A stretch of DNA of 64,000 nucleotides from Ignatzschineria ureiclastica (GCF_003121845.1 NZ_QEWQ01000003.1:2501-66500), one strand, 5' to 3'. Positions 38,158 to 48,247 are shown, counted from the first letter of the stretch. Numbers and translations: made by a program. Notes: a model not told the origin generated them from the letters alone.

Positions 38158-38211
38158 TTTTTTATCTTTTTTGATAAAAAAGTTGTACAAATGATAATTC
38201 ATGTGTAATAT
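38158..38211 (+). promoter_or_regulatory. Promoter and palindrome upstream of porin 5
   Basis: The same palindrome as before porin 4 (TTTTTTATC at 38158, GATAAAAAA at 38173), then -35 TTGTAC (38183-38188), 17 bases, and -10 TAATAT (38206-38211). The leader to the start codon is about 95 bases. The 300 bp between the porin 4 terminator and this element are AT-rich and show no gene. Confidence 0.65.
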
Positions 38212-38313
38212 ACCGCTTAAAGGAACGTTAAATATTGATAACAAATGATATTTGCTTCATCAAGAATAACGCACTCCTAGTTTTTATTTCTATTCAATTC
38301 ATTGGAGATTACC

Positions 38314-39474
38314 ATGATGAAAAAAAGTATTTTCGCAGTAGCCGTAGCTTCTGTTTTAACTTTAGGCGCAGCACACGCTGAAACAGTTCTTTACGGATCA
38401 ATCCGTTATGAGTATCAAAGCAAAAAATTAGAAAGTCCAGATAGAGATACTATGTCTGGTATCCAAAAATTCACTGGCAAACGCCTTTCTAACTTAGAAG
38501 ATGCTGGTTCACGTATCGGTCTTAAAGGTTCTGAAGATTTAGGCAATAACAATGCTGTAATCTATAACCTTGAGTGGGGCTTCAATGGTATGGAACAAGG
38601 CAACTCAGCTAGTGGCTTCAAAAACCGTAAAGCAATCTTAGGCTTAACTGGTGATTGGGGTACGGTAACTGCAGGTCGTCAAGACAACCCATTCAAAGTA
38701 ACAATTGTTGATGATTCTGTACAAGATGACTTCAATGGCTCAACAATTTCATCAGCATCACAACGCGCGATGACTACCACTCTTAGAGCACAAGGTCTAT
38801 CAGGCGATCAAACTATTGAAGGTAAAACACAATTTGTTAATACCGTAAATGACACCGACTTCTCTCGCGTAGGTAAAGTAATTGCTTATACTACTCCTGA
38901 GTGGGCTGGTTTCCAAGCAAATGCGGCAGTTATGATGGACGCTGATCTTTACCCAACAAACAGCCGTAAAAATGCTGACCTTTGGACAATCAATGCGCGT
39001 TATGCTTATGATTTAGGCGGTGATTATGGCCAAATCCTTGCTAAAGCAGGTTATATCCAAGGTAAAGTATCTGGTCGTCAACATATGAAAAAATCTTCAA
39101 AAGTATGGGGTCTTTTCGTTGGTTACCTTTCTGATCCAGTTAAAGTAACTGTATCTTACGCTGATGGTAATCAAAATGATTTAGCTGGTCAATCAGGTGA
39201 TAAAGCAAAATCTAAAGGTTGGGATTTAGGTGCTAGCTACTCTTTCGGACCTAACTACTTCAGTACTGTTCGTGCAACTTACGGACAAAATGAACTTAAA
39301 GTTGCTGGTGGCAAAGATAAAGTTAAATCATGGGCTGTTGGTTTTGAGCAAAAACTCTCTACTCGTACACGTGCATGGGTTGAGTATGGTGCAGAAGAAA
39401 CTAAATTTAATGCAAATAATACAGAGAAACAAAAAGACAACATCGTTTCAATCGGTCTTCGTCACGACTTCTAA
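38314..39474 (+). CDS. Gram-negative trimeric porin, tandem paralogue 5
   Basis: Start at the ATG of MMKKSIFA with GGAG 6 bases upstream; a TTG 12 bases earlier overlaps that site and is rejected. The 386-residue precursor has the shared signal peptide and ETVLYGSIRYEYQSKK, with loop sequences of its own (RAQGLSGDQTIEGKTQFVNTV, GRQHMKKSSKVWG). The end NIVSIGLRHDF keeps the terminal Phe. Codon use is strongly biased, as expected for an abundant protein (inference). Confidence 0.93.
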   Translation: MMKKSIFAVAVASVLTLGAAHAETVLYGSIRYEYQSKKLESPDRDTMSGIQKFTGKRLSNLEDAGSRIGLKGSEDLGNNNAVIYNLEWGFNGMEQGNSASGFKNRKAILGLTGDWGTVTAGRQDNPFKVTIVDDSVQDDFNGSTISSASQRAMTTTLRAQGLSGDQTIEGKTQFVNTVNDTDFSRVGKVIAYTTPEWAGFQANAAVMMDADLYPTNSRKNADLWTINARYAYDLGGDYGQILAKAGYIQGKVSGRQHMKKSSKVWGLFVGYLSDPVKVTVSYADGNQNDLAGQSGDKAKSKGWDLGASYSFGPNYFSTVRATYGQNELKVAGGKDKVKSWAVGFEQKLSTRTRAWVEYGAEETKFNANNTEKQKDNIVSIGLRHDF

Positions 39475-39545
39475 TTATTGCCTTACATCGTAAGGTTCCA
39501 TTAGGATTCAATGACAACATCGAAAGATTGATGTTATAAGATAAA

Positions 39546-39583
39546 GTCCCATCGAGGTTTCACGACTTCGGTGGGATTTTTTT
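39546..39583 (+). terminator. Rho-independent terminator after porin 5
   Basis: TCCCATCGAGG and CTTCGGTGGGA pair with an internal mismatch or wobble and are followed by seven T residues. Confidence 0.8.
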
Positions 39584-39675
39584 GTCTATCAAAAAGGAGA
39601 GGATTAGATCAATCACTGACATCAAGCTATTCATTGATAATGAACAATCCCTTATACTAGAATCATCATAATCAA

Positions 39676-39846
39676 TATAGCAATATCGGTTCAAAATAAG
39701 CTTATTCAAATGCCGCGCATCGATTGATCGAGGTAAGGAAGCCGTTCTATCCAGCATCTTGCAAGTGTTGTTTGATACGGATTTATGTTTTTAAAATCTC
39801 GCGATAGCTGTTTAAAAACCATTTTTCTTAAACCAAATTTACTATA
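39676..39846 (-). repeat. Family A MITE-like repeat, copy A6
   Basis: Complete inverted copy: begins TATAGCAATATCGGTTC, has AAATGCCGCGCATCG and ATCCAGCATCTTGCAAGTG in the core, and ends TTAAACCAAATTTACTATA. It ends 17 bp before the start of the truncated porin. Confidence 0.85.
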
Positions 39847-39863
39847 TAAGGAAGATAGAGATC

Positions 39864-40178
39864 ATGCCTAATAATAAATCGTATCTATTAATAATAGGTA
39901 GCGCACTTATTACCCTATCGCTCTTCTCGCCTATCAATGCGGAAACAAGTAATGAGATTTACGGAACACTCTCTTACGGTTTACAAAAACAGAAATCCAA
40001 TCAACCGAATCTTCATTACACTCCTCACGATCAATCATCCCTACCATCGCACCCACACTATCAACCCAAAGAGAAATCTCGTTTAACGCCGGATAACAAA
40101 ATCGGTATCAAAGGAGAAAAACCCATCGGCAATGGTAATAGCATTATTTATCAATTTGAATGGGGCGATGAAAAGTAA
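39864..40178 (+). pseudogene. Truncated porin remnant
   Basis: The 104-residue product begins with a signal peptide (LLIIGSALITLSLFSPINA) and the porin-like start ETSNEIYGTLSYGLQKQ. It has a short His/Pro/Gln-rich stretch and then KIGIKGEKPIGNGNSIIYQFEWG, matching the 'RIGLKGSEDLGNNNAVIYNLEWG' segment of its neighbours. It stops at 40176-40178 where a full porin would go on for about 270 residues. Only the first strands are kept, so it cannot form a barrel. Family A and B repeats lie on its two sides. A short functional secreted peptide is possible but less likely. Confidence 0.8.
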
Positions 40179-40206
40179 ACGATTGTTTTCACTCAAGTCT
40201 AATCCA

Positions 40207-40395
40207 CGGCGGGAAGGAATGATCGAGCAACCAGAAAGAGTGAGCGCCCGCAGGTGAGAAGCTCAAAGCCTCTCAATAAGATAGAATGTATAGGCTAACT
40301 GATGAATTCTTATCAATCTTTCGGCATTGAAATGCCCAACTTGCCGGCGCTGGATTGTGAGATGAACGGGATAATTCTCCCCGGCGATGGGATAC
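40207..40395 (-). repeat. Family B BIME-like mosaic repeat downstream of the porin remnant
   Basis: Inverted relative to the 24-kb copies, with order beta-alpha: CGGCGGGAAGGAATG, GAGCGCCCGCAGGTGAGAAG, AGCCTCTCAATAAG, then TTGCCGGCGCTGGATTGTGA and TTCTCCCCGGCGATGGGATA. It starts about 30 bp after the remnant's stop codon. Confidence 0.8.
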
Positions 40396-40529
40396 ACTTG
40401 ATTTGTGCATCTCTCTACAATTAGCGGTACAATATTGCATTATCATTAAAAACAATAATATTCATCAATAGAGATCCATTGAACCTTTTTAGGATTCAAT
40501 CTCTATTTTATGGACTAAGAGGAGATGCA

Positions 40530-41522
40530 ATGAAACAGACTATTGCCGTCATCGGCGCCGGATCTTGGGGCACTGCTTTAGCGATTCATTTAGCGGCGAA
40601 ACATTCTGTCAATCTTTGGAGCCATAATGCCGATCATGTTGCGGATATGGCCAATATTCGTCTCAATGAGCGATTCTTACCCGAAACACCCTTCCCTGAT
40701 AACATCACGCTTTTCGCTGATTTTAAAGCAGCCATCACAAATGTAGATGCCATTTTAATTGTGGTTCCATCGACGGCTTTTGATGAGATTATTCAGAAAC
40801 TAAAAGCCTGTCATCTCCCTCACTTACCACCGATTATCAGTGCGACAAAAGGGCTTGATCATCACACCAATGGCTTTTTGAGTGATTCCTTTTATGATGC
40901 TTTCCCTAATGCTCATTTTACCGTTTTATCAGGTCCAAGTTTTGCTACAGAAGTGGCAAAAGGCTACCCAACGGCTATTACAATTGCCGGCAATCAAGAA
41001 GCAGAATTAACCGAAGTAATTCCCCTTTTTCATCATGAGCATATGCGAGTATATGGCAATCTTGATATCAAAGGTGTGCAACTTGCTGGCGCTTATAAAA
41101 ATGTCATTGCCATTGCTACCGGTATTTCTGATGGCTTAGGTTTTGGGGCGAATGCTCGTGCAGCACTGATTACGCGTGGACTTGCGGAGATGACACGCCT
41201 AGGGCTTGCGCTCGGTGGAACAACGAATACCTTCCAAGGTCTTGCCGGTCTTGGGGATCTCGTACTCACTGCTACCGATAATCAATCCCGTAACCGCCGC
41301 TTTGGGCTTTACTTAGGTCAAGGGATGAAAAGTAGCGAAGCTTTTGAAAAAGTCGGTCAAGTCGTAGAAGGGGCGAATATCGTTAAAAATATCTATGAGC
41401 TCGGAGAAGAGATGGGTATTGAGTTACCGATTGCACAGCAAGTCTATAAAATTCTTCATAAAAATGTATTGCCCAATGCTTCACTCTATCAACTGCTCTC
41501 TCGTGAGCAGAAGACGGAATAG
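40530..41522 (+). CDS. gpsA: Glycerol-3-phosphate dehydrogenase [NAD(P)+]
   Basis: GpsA reduces dihydroxyacetone phosphate to sn-glycerol-3-phosphate, the backbone of phospholipids. The 330-residue protein has the N-terminal Rossmann motif IAVIGAGSWGTALA, the catalytic region VQLAGAYKNVIAIATGISDGLGFG, and GLAGLGDLVLTATDNQSRNRRFG. The start at 40530 follows AAGAGGAG by 5 bases; the 51 bases of open frame before it have no such support. The gene is monocistronic. Confidence 0.96.
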   Translation: MKQTIAVIGAGSWGTALAIHLAAKHSVNLWSHNADHVADMANIRLNERFLPETPFPDNITLFADFKAAITNVDAILIVVPSTAFDEIIQKLKACHLPHLPPIISATKGLDHHTNGFLSDSFYDAFPNAHFTVLSGPSFATEVAKGYPTAITIAGNQEAELTEVIPLFHHEHMRVYGNLDIKGVQLAGAYKNVIAIATGISDGLGFGANARAALITRGLAEMTRLGLALGGTTNTFQGLAGLGDLVLTATDNQSRNRRFGLYLGQGMKSSEAFEKVGQVVEGANIVKNIYELGEEMGIELPIAQQVYKILHKNVLPNASLYQLLSREQKTE

Positions 41523-41632
41523 ATGTGAATGCTAATTAAAATAGAATATAACCAACTGATATATCTACAGATTAAAGGTTGTAAGTCGTAGATTATATAC
41601 ACAAACACTATCGATTTATTTTAACACCATGA

Positions 41633-42688
<1,056 letters not shown>

Positions 42689-42695
42689 TCCTATT

Positions 42696-42812
42696 TATAG
42701 TAATATCGGTTCAAAATAAGCTTACTTAAATGCCGGCGTATCAGCTGATCTAGGCGAGAAAGCCATTCTATCCGGCATCTTGCAAGTGTTGTTGAATACG
42801 GTTTTATCTTAT
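42696..42812 (-). repeat. Family A repeat, copy A7
   Basis: Begins 7 bp after the hemB stop codon with TATAGTAATATCGGTTC, continues AAATGCCGGCGTATCAG and ATCCGGCATCTTGCAAGTG, and fades out after GAATACGGTTTTA. The distal end is missing or degenerate. Confidence 0.8.
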
Positions 42813-42828
42813 TTCCATTTATGAAAAC

Positions 42829-42864
42829 AAAAAGAGAGGGTAATTCAATGAATTACCCTCTTTT
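42829..42864 (+). terminator. Bidirectional terminator between hemB and the lipoprotein gene
   Basis: AAAGAGAGGGTAATTC pairs with GAATTACCCTCTTTT around AAT, with A and T runs on the two sides. It serves convergent transcripts. Confidence 0.85.
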
Positions 42865-42964
42865 CACATCAATAGATTGTATGCATATCAATCTACTTTT
42901 ATCTATCAAATCATGATCAACCTAGAATCTTCTGATCGCTGATTGACAGAAAATCAACCGTTAC

Positions 42965-43147
42965 TTATTTATAACGAGTTTTTGTGAAGTATTTGTCAAA
43001 TTGTGCTTGAGTTGCAAGTGCGATGCTTTTTGCTTCGTTTGCAGTTCTTAAAGCTTCATCAGCTTTAGCTTCTAAGTTTTGTGAAGCACAACCTACAGTG
43101 ATTGCACCAAGAACAACTAATGCTGCTACTTTTACTAAGTTTTTCAT
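42965..43147 (-). CDS. Short Lpp/OprI-like alanine-zipper murein lipoprotein
   Basis: The 60-residue precursor has a lipoprotein signal (VVLGAITVGC, Cys20) and a mature part of only 41 residues, made of heptads rich in Ala (EAKADEALRTANEAKSIALATQAQ). It ends KTRYK, whose terminal Lys could be joined to peptidoglycan as in Lpp. Lpp and OprI mature forms are clearly longer (58 residues in E. coli). Spacing and composition fit an abundant envelope lipoprotein. AAGGAA lies just before the start. Confidence 0.8.
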   Translation of the reverse strand: MKNLVKVAALVVLGAITVGCASQNLEAKADEALRTANEAKSIALATQAQFDKYFTKTRYK

Positions 43148-43348
43148 AGTATTTATTTCCTTAAAAATAAAATAGTTAGAGATTTATAAACCAACTAACG
43201 ATTTAATCAGTTAGCCTTGCCTATTTTGTAGCATATACTTACAAAATGCAAGATACACCCCCTTAAATATCCTCAAATCTAGATCATCTAATCCTCTGTT
43301 TTTATAAATATTTTTTGATACTCCCATTTTTAGGTATTGCTTCTAAGG

Positions 43349-43367
43349 AAAAATAGGTATAATTAGC
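43349..43367 (+). promoter_or_regulatory. Probable trkH promoter -10 region, motif shared with tex
   Basis: Contains TATAAT (43358-43363) inside the 19 bases AAAAATAGGTATAATTAGC, which also occur upstream of tex (11377-11395). The transcript would have a leader of about 30 bases before the trkH start. Confidence 0.5.
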
Positions 43368-43396
43368 ACCTTGTTTATTTTGAGAGTTTTAGCGCC

Positions 43397-44854
43397 ATGC
43401 GCAACCAAATTACGCTCGTTTTCAAAATTGTAGGGATTTTCGTTACAAGCTTTAGTTTCACCTACTTAATTCCTATTATTATCTCTTACATCTACCATGA
43501 TGGTCAGGCGAAATACTTTTTTATCACTTTTTTGATCACTCTCGCCTTAGGATTGATGTTATGGATCCCTTTTCATAAAACTGAAGGTAAGCTCAAAACG
43601 CGCGATGGCTTCTTAATTGTATCGCTCTTCTGGACGAGCTTGAGCTTTATCAGCTCCCTGCCTCTGATTATCTCGCCGGCAGTAGAGCTTCCGGTGATTC
43701 ATGCCTTTTTTGAAGCAACCTCGGGCTTTACCACGACCGGCGCTACCGTTCTGACGAATCTGCAAGATCTCCCTAAATCGATTCTTTGGTATCGAACACA
43801 ACTTCACTTCTTCGGCGGTATGGGGATCGTCATCTTGGCCGTTGCCATTATGCCACTACTCGGTATGGGGGGAATGGCACTCTTCAAAGTGGAAGTCTCA
43901 GGCCCGATCAAAGAAGATAAATTGACCCCTAGAATTGCTCAAACGGCTCGCAATCTCTGGTCTGTCTATCTACTACTGCTATTTGCTTGTATTATTACCT
44001 ACTATATCGGCGGGATGGATCTTTTTGATGCCATTACCCATGGCTTTACAACCGTAGCAACAGCCGGCTTCTCTAACTATGATGATAGCCTTGGGCACTT
44101 TGATAGTAAATTTATTGATATTACAGCGATCATCTTTATGTTTATCAGCTCTATCAATTTTACCACTCACTTTTTAGCCTTTAGACAGAAGAACTTTAAA
44201 CTCTATTTTGAAAGCAGTGAGTTACGCGCTTTTGTATTGATCTGCTTAACGGCAATCTTCCTTGTGGGGCTTGGGCTATATCAATTTAAGGTATTTGATT
44301 CTATTGGTGATATTATTCTTGAAGCGACTTTCGTGGTCATTGCCATGATTACCACAACAGGATTAGCTATTACAGACTTCAGTCAATGGCCTAGTTATCT
44401 TCCTATTCTGATTGTTTTTATCACTTTTATCGGAGGATGCTCAGGCTCAACTGCCGGCGGGATGAAGGTGATTCGTATCATTCTATTAACTAAACAGGCT
44501 GTTCGAGAGATTAAACTCCTCATTCACCCCCATGGCAAGTTCCCCATACGTCTCAATCGTAAAGTTGTACATCCTGATATCCTTGGCAGCGTTTGGGCCT
44601 TTTTAGGTATTTACGCTTTTTCAACGGCGATCTTAACGCTCGTTATGACCGCATTTGGTCTCTCTCCACTCGATGCATTCTCAGCTGTTGCAGCGTGTTT
44701 GAACATTACCGGCCCCGGCTTAGGACTCGTCGCAAGTAACTATGGTGCGCTTCCTGAAGGCGCGCTCTCAATGCTCATGTTTACTATGATTCTCGGGCGT
44801 TTAGAAATATTTACACTCTTTGTACTCATTACCCCAAGCTTTTGGAGAAACTAA
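43397..44854 (+). CDS. trkH: TrkH family potassium uptake protein
   Basis: TrkH/TrkG is the membrane channel subunit of the Trk potassium system and needs cytoplasmic TrkA, not found here. The 485-residue protein has about ten membrane segments. The repeated selectivity-filter segments are visible as EATSGFTTTGATVL, ATAGFSNYDDS, MITTTGLAITDF and LNITGPGLG, with GGCSGSTAGGMKVIR between them. Length and motifs are normal. Confidence 0.94.
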   Translation: MRNQITLVFKIVGIFVTSFSFTYLIPIIISYIYHDGQAKYFFITFLITLALGLMLWIPFHKTEGKLKTRDGFLIVSLFWTSLSFISSLPLIISPAVELPVIHAFFEATSGFTTTGATVLTNLQDLPKSILWYRTQLHFFGGMGIVILAVAIMPLLGMGGMALFKVEVSGPIKEDKLTPRIAQTARNLWSVYLLLLFACIITYYIGGMDLFDAITHGFTTVATAGFSNYDDSLGHFDSKFIDITAIIFMFISSINFTTHFLAFRQKNFKLYFESSELRAFVLICLTAIFLVGLGLYQFKVFDSIGDIILEATFVVIAMITTTGLAITDFSQWPSYLPILIVFITFIGGCSGSTAGGMKVIRIILLTKQAVREIKLLIHPHGKFPIRLNRKVVHPDILGSVWAFLGIYAFSTAILTLVMTAFGLSPLDAFSAVAACLNITGPGLGLVASNYGALPEGALSMLMFTMILGRLEIFTLFVLITPSFWRN

Positions 44855-45181
44855 CAGGATAACAATGGGTTATATCACCCTTCAATCTTTGGTAAGCTAT
44901 CATCTAACTATTGACAAAATTTACAAAAACACTCGTTAACTTTTAATAAATTTTATTAATTTTAATTAAAAACAGTTAAAATCATAAACAAATAAATTGA
45001 AATGAGAAGTTTAATAAATATTTATTTTTCAAGCTTTGCGGGCATAAGTCATTAATTAATATTATAATGACTACAAGTTATGACAAATAATGATCAATGC
45101 CTGATGATAGAAGATTGATATTGAAGAAAGTTGAACCTTCAATATATTTTGAAGTACATAACCTAAAAGAGGGTTTATATT
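44855..45181. other. AT-rich intergenic region upstream of cpxR
   Basis: 327 bp without a gene. TTGACA occurs at 44911 and TATAAT at 45063, but they do not form a properly spaced pair. No clear tandem GTAAA motif of the Cpx kind was found. It probably holds the cpxRA promoter. Confidence 0.4.
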
Positions 45182-45898
45182 ATGACATCCACTACACCTA
45201 AAATCTTATTTATCGATGATGATCCAGAGATTCAAGAAATGATGCCTCAAGTCTTGAAAGCGGAAGGATTTGATGTAAGTGTTGGGGGCAATGGTATTGA
45301 GTGCTTAGAATTTCTTGAACATACTGTGCCTGACGTTATTATTCTCGATGTGATGATGCCTAAGAAAAATGGTTGGGATACCTTAAAAGAGATTCGTAAA
45401 ATACATCCTAATCTCCCTGTTATCATGCTCTCTGCTAAAGGAGATAGTATCGATCGTGTGCTGGGTCTTGAACTCGGCGCTGATGACTATATCTCTAAAC
45501 CTTTTGATGATCGGGAGTTAATCGCTCGTATTCGCACAAGAATGCGTTTACAAACACAAGCACTCGAAGATAATGGGGATGATCGTGAGCAATCATCTGT
45601 AATTGAAATCCACGATTTAGTATTAAACCCTGCACAATTTCAAGCAACATTTAAAAAAGAACCGATCAATTTGACTAGTACTGAATTCTCTATCCTCTAC
45701 TACATGGCAAAACATCGTGGTGAAACCATTAGTCGGGATGAACTGAGTAAGAATGTCTTAGGAAAACGCCATCAAACATTTGATCGTGTTATCGATATGC
45801 ATTTAAGTAATATTCGTAAAAAATTACCGACTCGAGATGATGGTTTTCCTTGGTTTAAAACCGTACATGGCTTAGGATATCTCTTTTTAGATGAATAA
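45182..45898 (+). CDS. cpxR: CpxR-like OmpR-family response regulator
   Basis: The 238-residue protein has a receiver domain with the acidic pocket Asp12-Asp14 (FIDDDPE), phosphoacceptor Asp56 (VIILDVMMP), and the conserved Lys in DYISKPFDDREL. A winged-helix OmpR/PhoB DNA-binding domain follows (residues about 135-238, TSTEFSILYYMAKHRGETISRDEL and RVIDMHLSNIRKKL). It precedes a CpxA-like kinase by 66 bp on the same strand. Cpx controls responses to envelope protein misfolding, so porins and fimbriae nearby are plausible indirect targets (inference). Confidence 0.88.
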   Translation: MTSTTPKILFIDDDPEIQEMMPQVLKAEGFDVSVGGNGIECLEFLEHTVPDVIILDVMMPKKNGWDTLKEIRKIHPNLPVIMLSAKGDSIDRVLGLELGADDYISKPFDDRELIARIRTRMRLQTQALEDNGDDREQSSVIEIHDLVLNPAQFQATFKKEPINLTSTEFSILYYMAKHRGETISRDELSKNVLGKRHQTFDRVIDMHLSNIRKKLPTRDDGFPWFKTVHGLGYLFLDE

Positions 45899-45964
45899 AA
45901 TTTTTCTCTAGCTCGTTCATATTCAAAGTAATCGGGCTTAGAGAATGAATATAGAGGGGAGTTC

Positions 45965-47311
45965 ATGGGGCGTTTTCAGCTACTCAATCGATTAAGCATT
46001 CGCGTCTTTATCACTATTTGGGTCAGCATGGGGCTCATGATCTCCCTTACACTTTTACTGCCTAAATTTGATCAAAGACGAGCATTACCCACCCCTGAAA
46101 AAGAGCAAGCTTTCTATAAAACGAAAGTCTCTCACATGCTCTTTAGCTCGCCAACAGATCGCTTTCGAGAGAACAGAGGGGAAGCTAATCTCCTTGTCAT
46201 TCCCGATGATACGGCTGAACGCTATAATGTTATTCATAATCTTGAAGATGAAAATATCATCAACTTTGTGATTAGTACTCTCCCCACTCATAAAATGTAT
46301 CAACAAGAGATCGAGGATGTCGAACTCATCGGTCCTATTCGTTTTGATAACGACAGCAATGCGTACTATCTTAGCATCACCGCATTCCCCCAATTCTACT
46401 ATCTCTCACGTATCTATGATGCGCCCTACCTTATATTTCTATTAATGCTCTTTATCAGCTTACCCTTTGCGGCGCTTTTGAGTTGGTCTTTGACGATTCC
46501 AATGAAAAACCTGCAAAAAGCAGCAGAGCGTGTTCGTAAAGGGGATTGGAGTGTTGATCGCTATTTAGAGGAGCGAGGGCCTTTAGAATATCGTTATCTT
46601 GCAAAAAGCTTTAACGATATGATTCAAACGCTAAATATCGCACGAGATGAAAAAGCACGTCTATTTGCGAACCTTTCACATGAATTACGAACCCCCCTAA
46701 CACGCATCCATCTTGCCAATAGCCTTATTCGTATTAAAAATATTGAAGCGATTACCAATGAAGTTAAACGGATTAATGATAATCTCTTATTGGTTGAAGA
46801 TCGTATTCAAGCAATGCTCTCCCTTGCAAAACAGACCATTTTAAATGAAGTCTTAATGGAAGAGATTGCTCTACCGGATATTTTGACCCCACTCTTAGAA
46901 GATGCGGCCTTTGAAGCGGAAGAAAATGGTAAAAAACTGTTATTTAATCCAGTACCTGATATTACTATCGAGGCCAATTCTGAGCTCTTCTTAAGTGGAA
47001 TTGAAAATATCATCCGTAACGCTATTCACTATGCGGCTTCCCAGATAGCCGTCTCTATTCACGTTCAGAATAAGCAATTGATCATTAACGTTCACGATGA
47101 TGGCCCCGGTATTTTAGAGAAAGATCTGCCACAGATTTTCGAACCTTTCTATCGAGGTGAACGCCCAGAGGGTATGCAAGATTATGGGGGTTCAGGTTTA
47201 GGCTTAGCCATTGTTAATCAAATGGTCACATTACATCGCGGGTCGGTGAAAGCAGAAAATGATCAAGGTCTCTCGATTACAATGGTTTTACCGCTCAAAC
47301 ATAGTAGTTAA
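45965..47311 (+). CDS. cpxA: CpxA-like sensor histidine kinase
   Basis: The 448-residue inner-membrane kinase has a first membrane helix resembling CpxA (LSIRVFITIWVSMGLMISLTLLLPKFDQR), a periplasmic sensor of about 120 residues, and a second membrane helix. HAMP follows, then the phosphoacceptor His in FANLSHELRTPLTRI (about residue 239). The ATPase has N box ENIIRNAIHYA, G1 box VHDDGPGI and G2 box GGSGLGLAIV. It is the partner of the adjacent CpxR-like protein. CpxP was not found in the window. Confidence 0.88.
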   Translation: MGRFQLLNRLSIRVFITIWVSMGLMISLTLLLPKFDQRRALPTPEKEQAFYKTKVSHMLFSSPTDRFRENRGEANLLVIPDDTAERYNVIHNLEDENIINFVISTLPTHKMYQQEIEDVELIGPIRFDNDSNAYYLSITAFPQFYYLSRIYDAPYLIFLLMLFISLPFAALLSWSLTIPMKNLQKAAERVRKGDWSVDRYLEERGPLEYRYLAKSFNDMIQTLNIARDEKARLFANLSHELRTPLTRIHLANSLIRIKNIEAITNEVKRINDNLLLVEDRIQAMLSLAKQTILNEVLMEEIALPDILTPLLEDAAFEAEENGKKLLFNPVPDITIEANSELFLSGIENIIRNAIHYAASQIAVSIHVQNKQLIINVHDDGPGILEKDLPQIFEPFYRGERPEGMQDYGGSGLGLAIVNQMVTLHRGSVKAENDQGLSITMVLPLKHSS

Positions 47312-47362
47312 AACATCGTAGGTAGAGATACTTTTCTCTCAAAACTATAACAAGGATAACAA

Positions 47363-48247
47363 CTATAGCGCTTTCTTAGAAACGGACCAGATCCCCACTA
47401 AAGGTTTCACTTGCCAGAAAGAAGCACCGTACATACGGCCATTCAAATAGATACGCGCCAATGTGCCATCAAGATAAAGCGCATTTTGACAGGCTAATTG
47501 CTCTTTGAAATAGCTGGCAAATTCATAAAAGTTTACTTGATCTTCTGTCACTACAAAGTGAACTTCCTGACCATTATTAAGTGCACAAACGCCGCTTCTA
47601 ATCCGCAGGCTATCTGAATTTTTAATAAAGTAAGGATTATATTGTCCATTCGTTAAGAGCATTGGGCCCGATTGCACTGCATCTTTAATGGTTTGATAAT
47701 CGCCCTTAAATCGCGCTTGAAAGCGATCGCTATCCATTACAAATGCCCGATTTTGCTTGGTGATATAGAACACACCATTAGGAAACAACGAAAAATTACC
47801 TTTCCCCTCATTCGATTTGACTAAATTAAGAGGCATCAGTAATTTTGAGTTCTCTATATGTAGCCCAAGTGGCTTATAATCCTTAGTATAGATCCCAGAA
47901 TTAATGGCAAACAGCATCTCTTCATTCGCTTGGCGTAAATATTGACCCAGTTTATGAAATGAACCAAAATTGGTTTCAGTAGTGGGGTCTTGCCAATGGT
48001 GCACCAAAGAGAGTTGTTTCAGATCGAGAGTGACATCAACATACCGTTTATCTTGATAACGTAACATCGAAACATTTAAGCCATTCTGCATATTATTCGC
48101 TGAATCAAGTCCATTTGCCTGACTTGAAGCCGAAAATAAGAGTGAAGCCACTACCGCTGTACCTATCATAGATAGTAACGTTCTCAAACGAGAACAATAA
48201 TCTTTTTGAGCGACTTGATCACATAATGCTGAATTGGGCTTAAACAT
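47363..48247 (-). CDS. Exported phosphodiester glycosidase family (DUF2233/NAGPA-like) protein
   Basis: The 294-residue protein has a signal peptide (MIGTAVVASLLFSASSQA) and a domain of the DUF2233/phosphodiester glycosidase kind. Visible conserved phrases are LFAINSGIYTKDYKPLGLHIENS, GVFYITKQN, AVQSGPMLL, IRSGVCALNNGQEVHFVVTEDQVNFYEFA and ALYLDGTLARIY. NAGPA relatives remove a sugar from a phosphodiester, but the bacterial substrate is unknown. It is 30 bp downstream of the SuhB-like gene and convergent with cpxA, with no obvious terminator between. Confidence 0.82.
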   Translation of the reverse strand: MFKPNSALCDQVAQKDYCSRLRTLLSMIGTAVVASLLFSASSQANGLDSANNMQNGLNVSMLRYQDKRYVDVTLDLKQLSLVHHWQDPTTETNFGSFHKLGQYLRQANEEMLFAINSGIYTKDYKPLGLHIENSKLLMPLNLVKSNEGKGNFSLFPNGVFYITKQNRAFVMDSDRFQARFKGDYQTIKDAVQSGPMLLTNGQYNPYFIKNSDSLRIRSGVCALNNGQEVHFVVTEDQVNFYEFASYFKEQLACQNALYLDGTLARIYLNGRMYGASFWQVKPLVGIWSVSKKAL

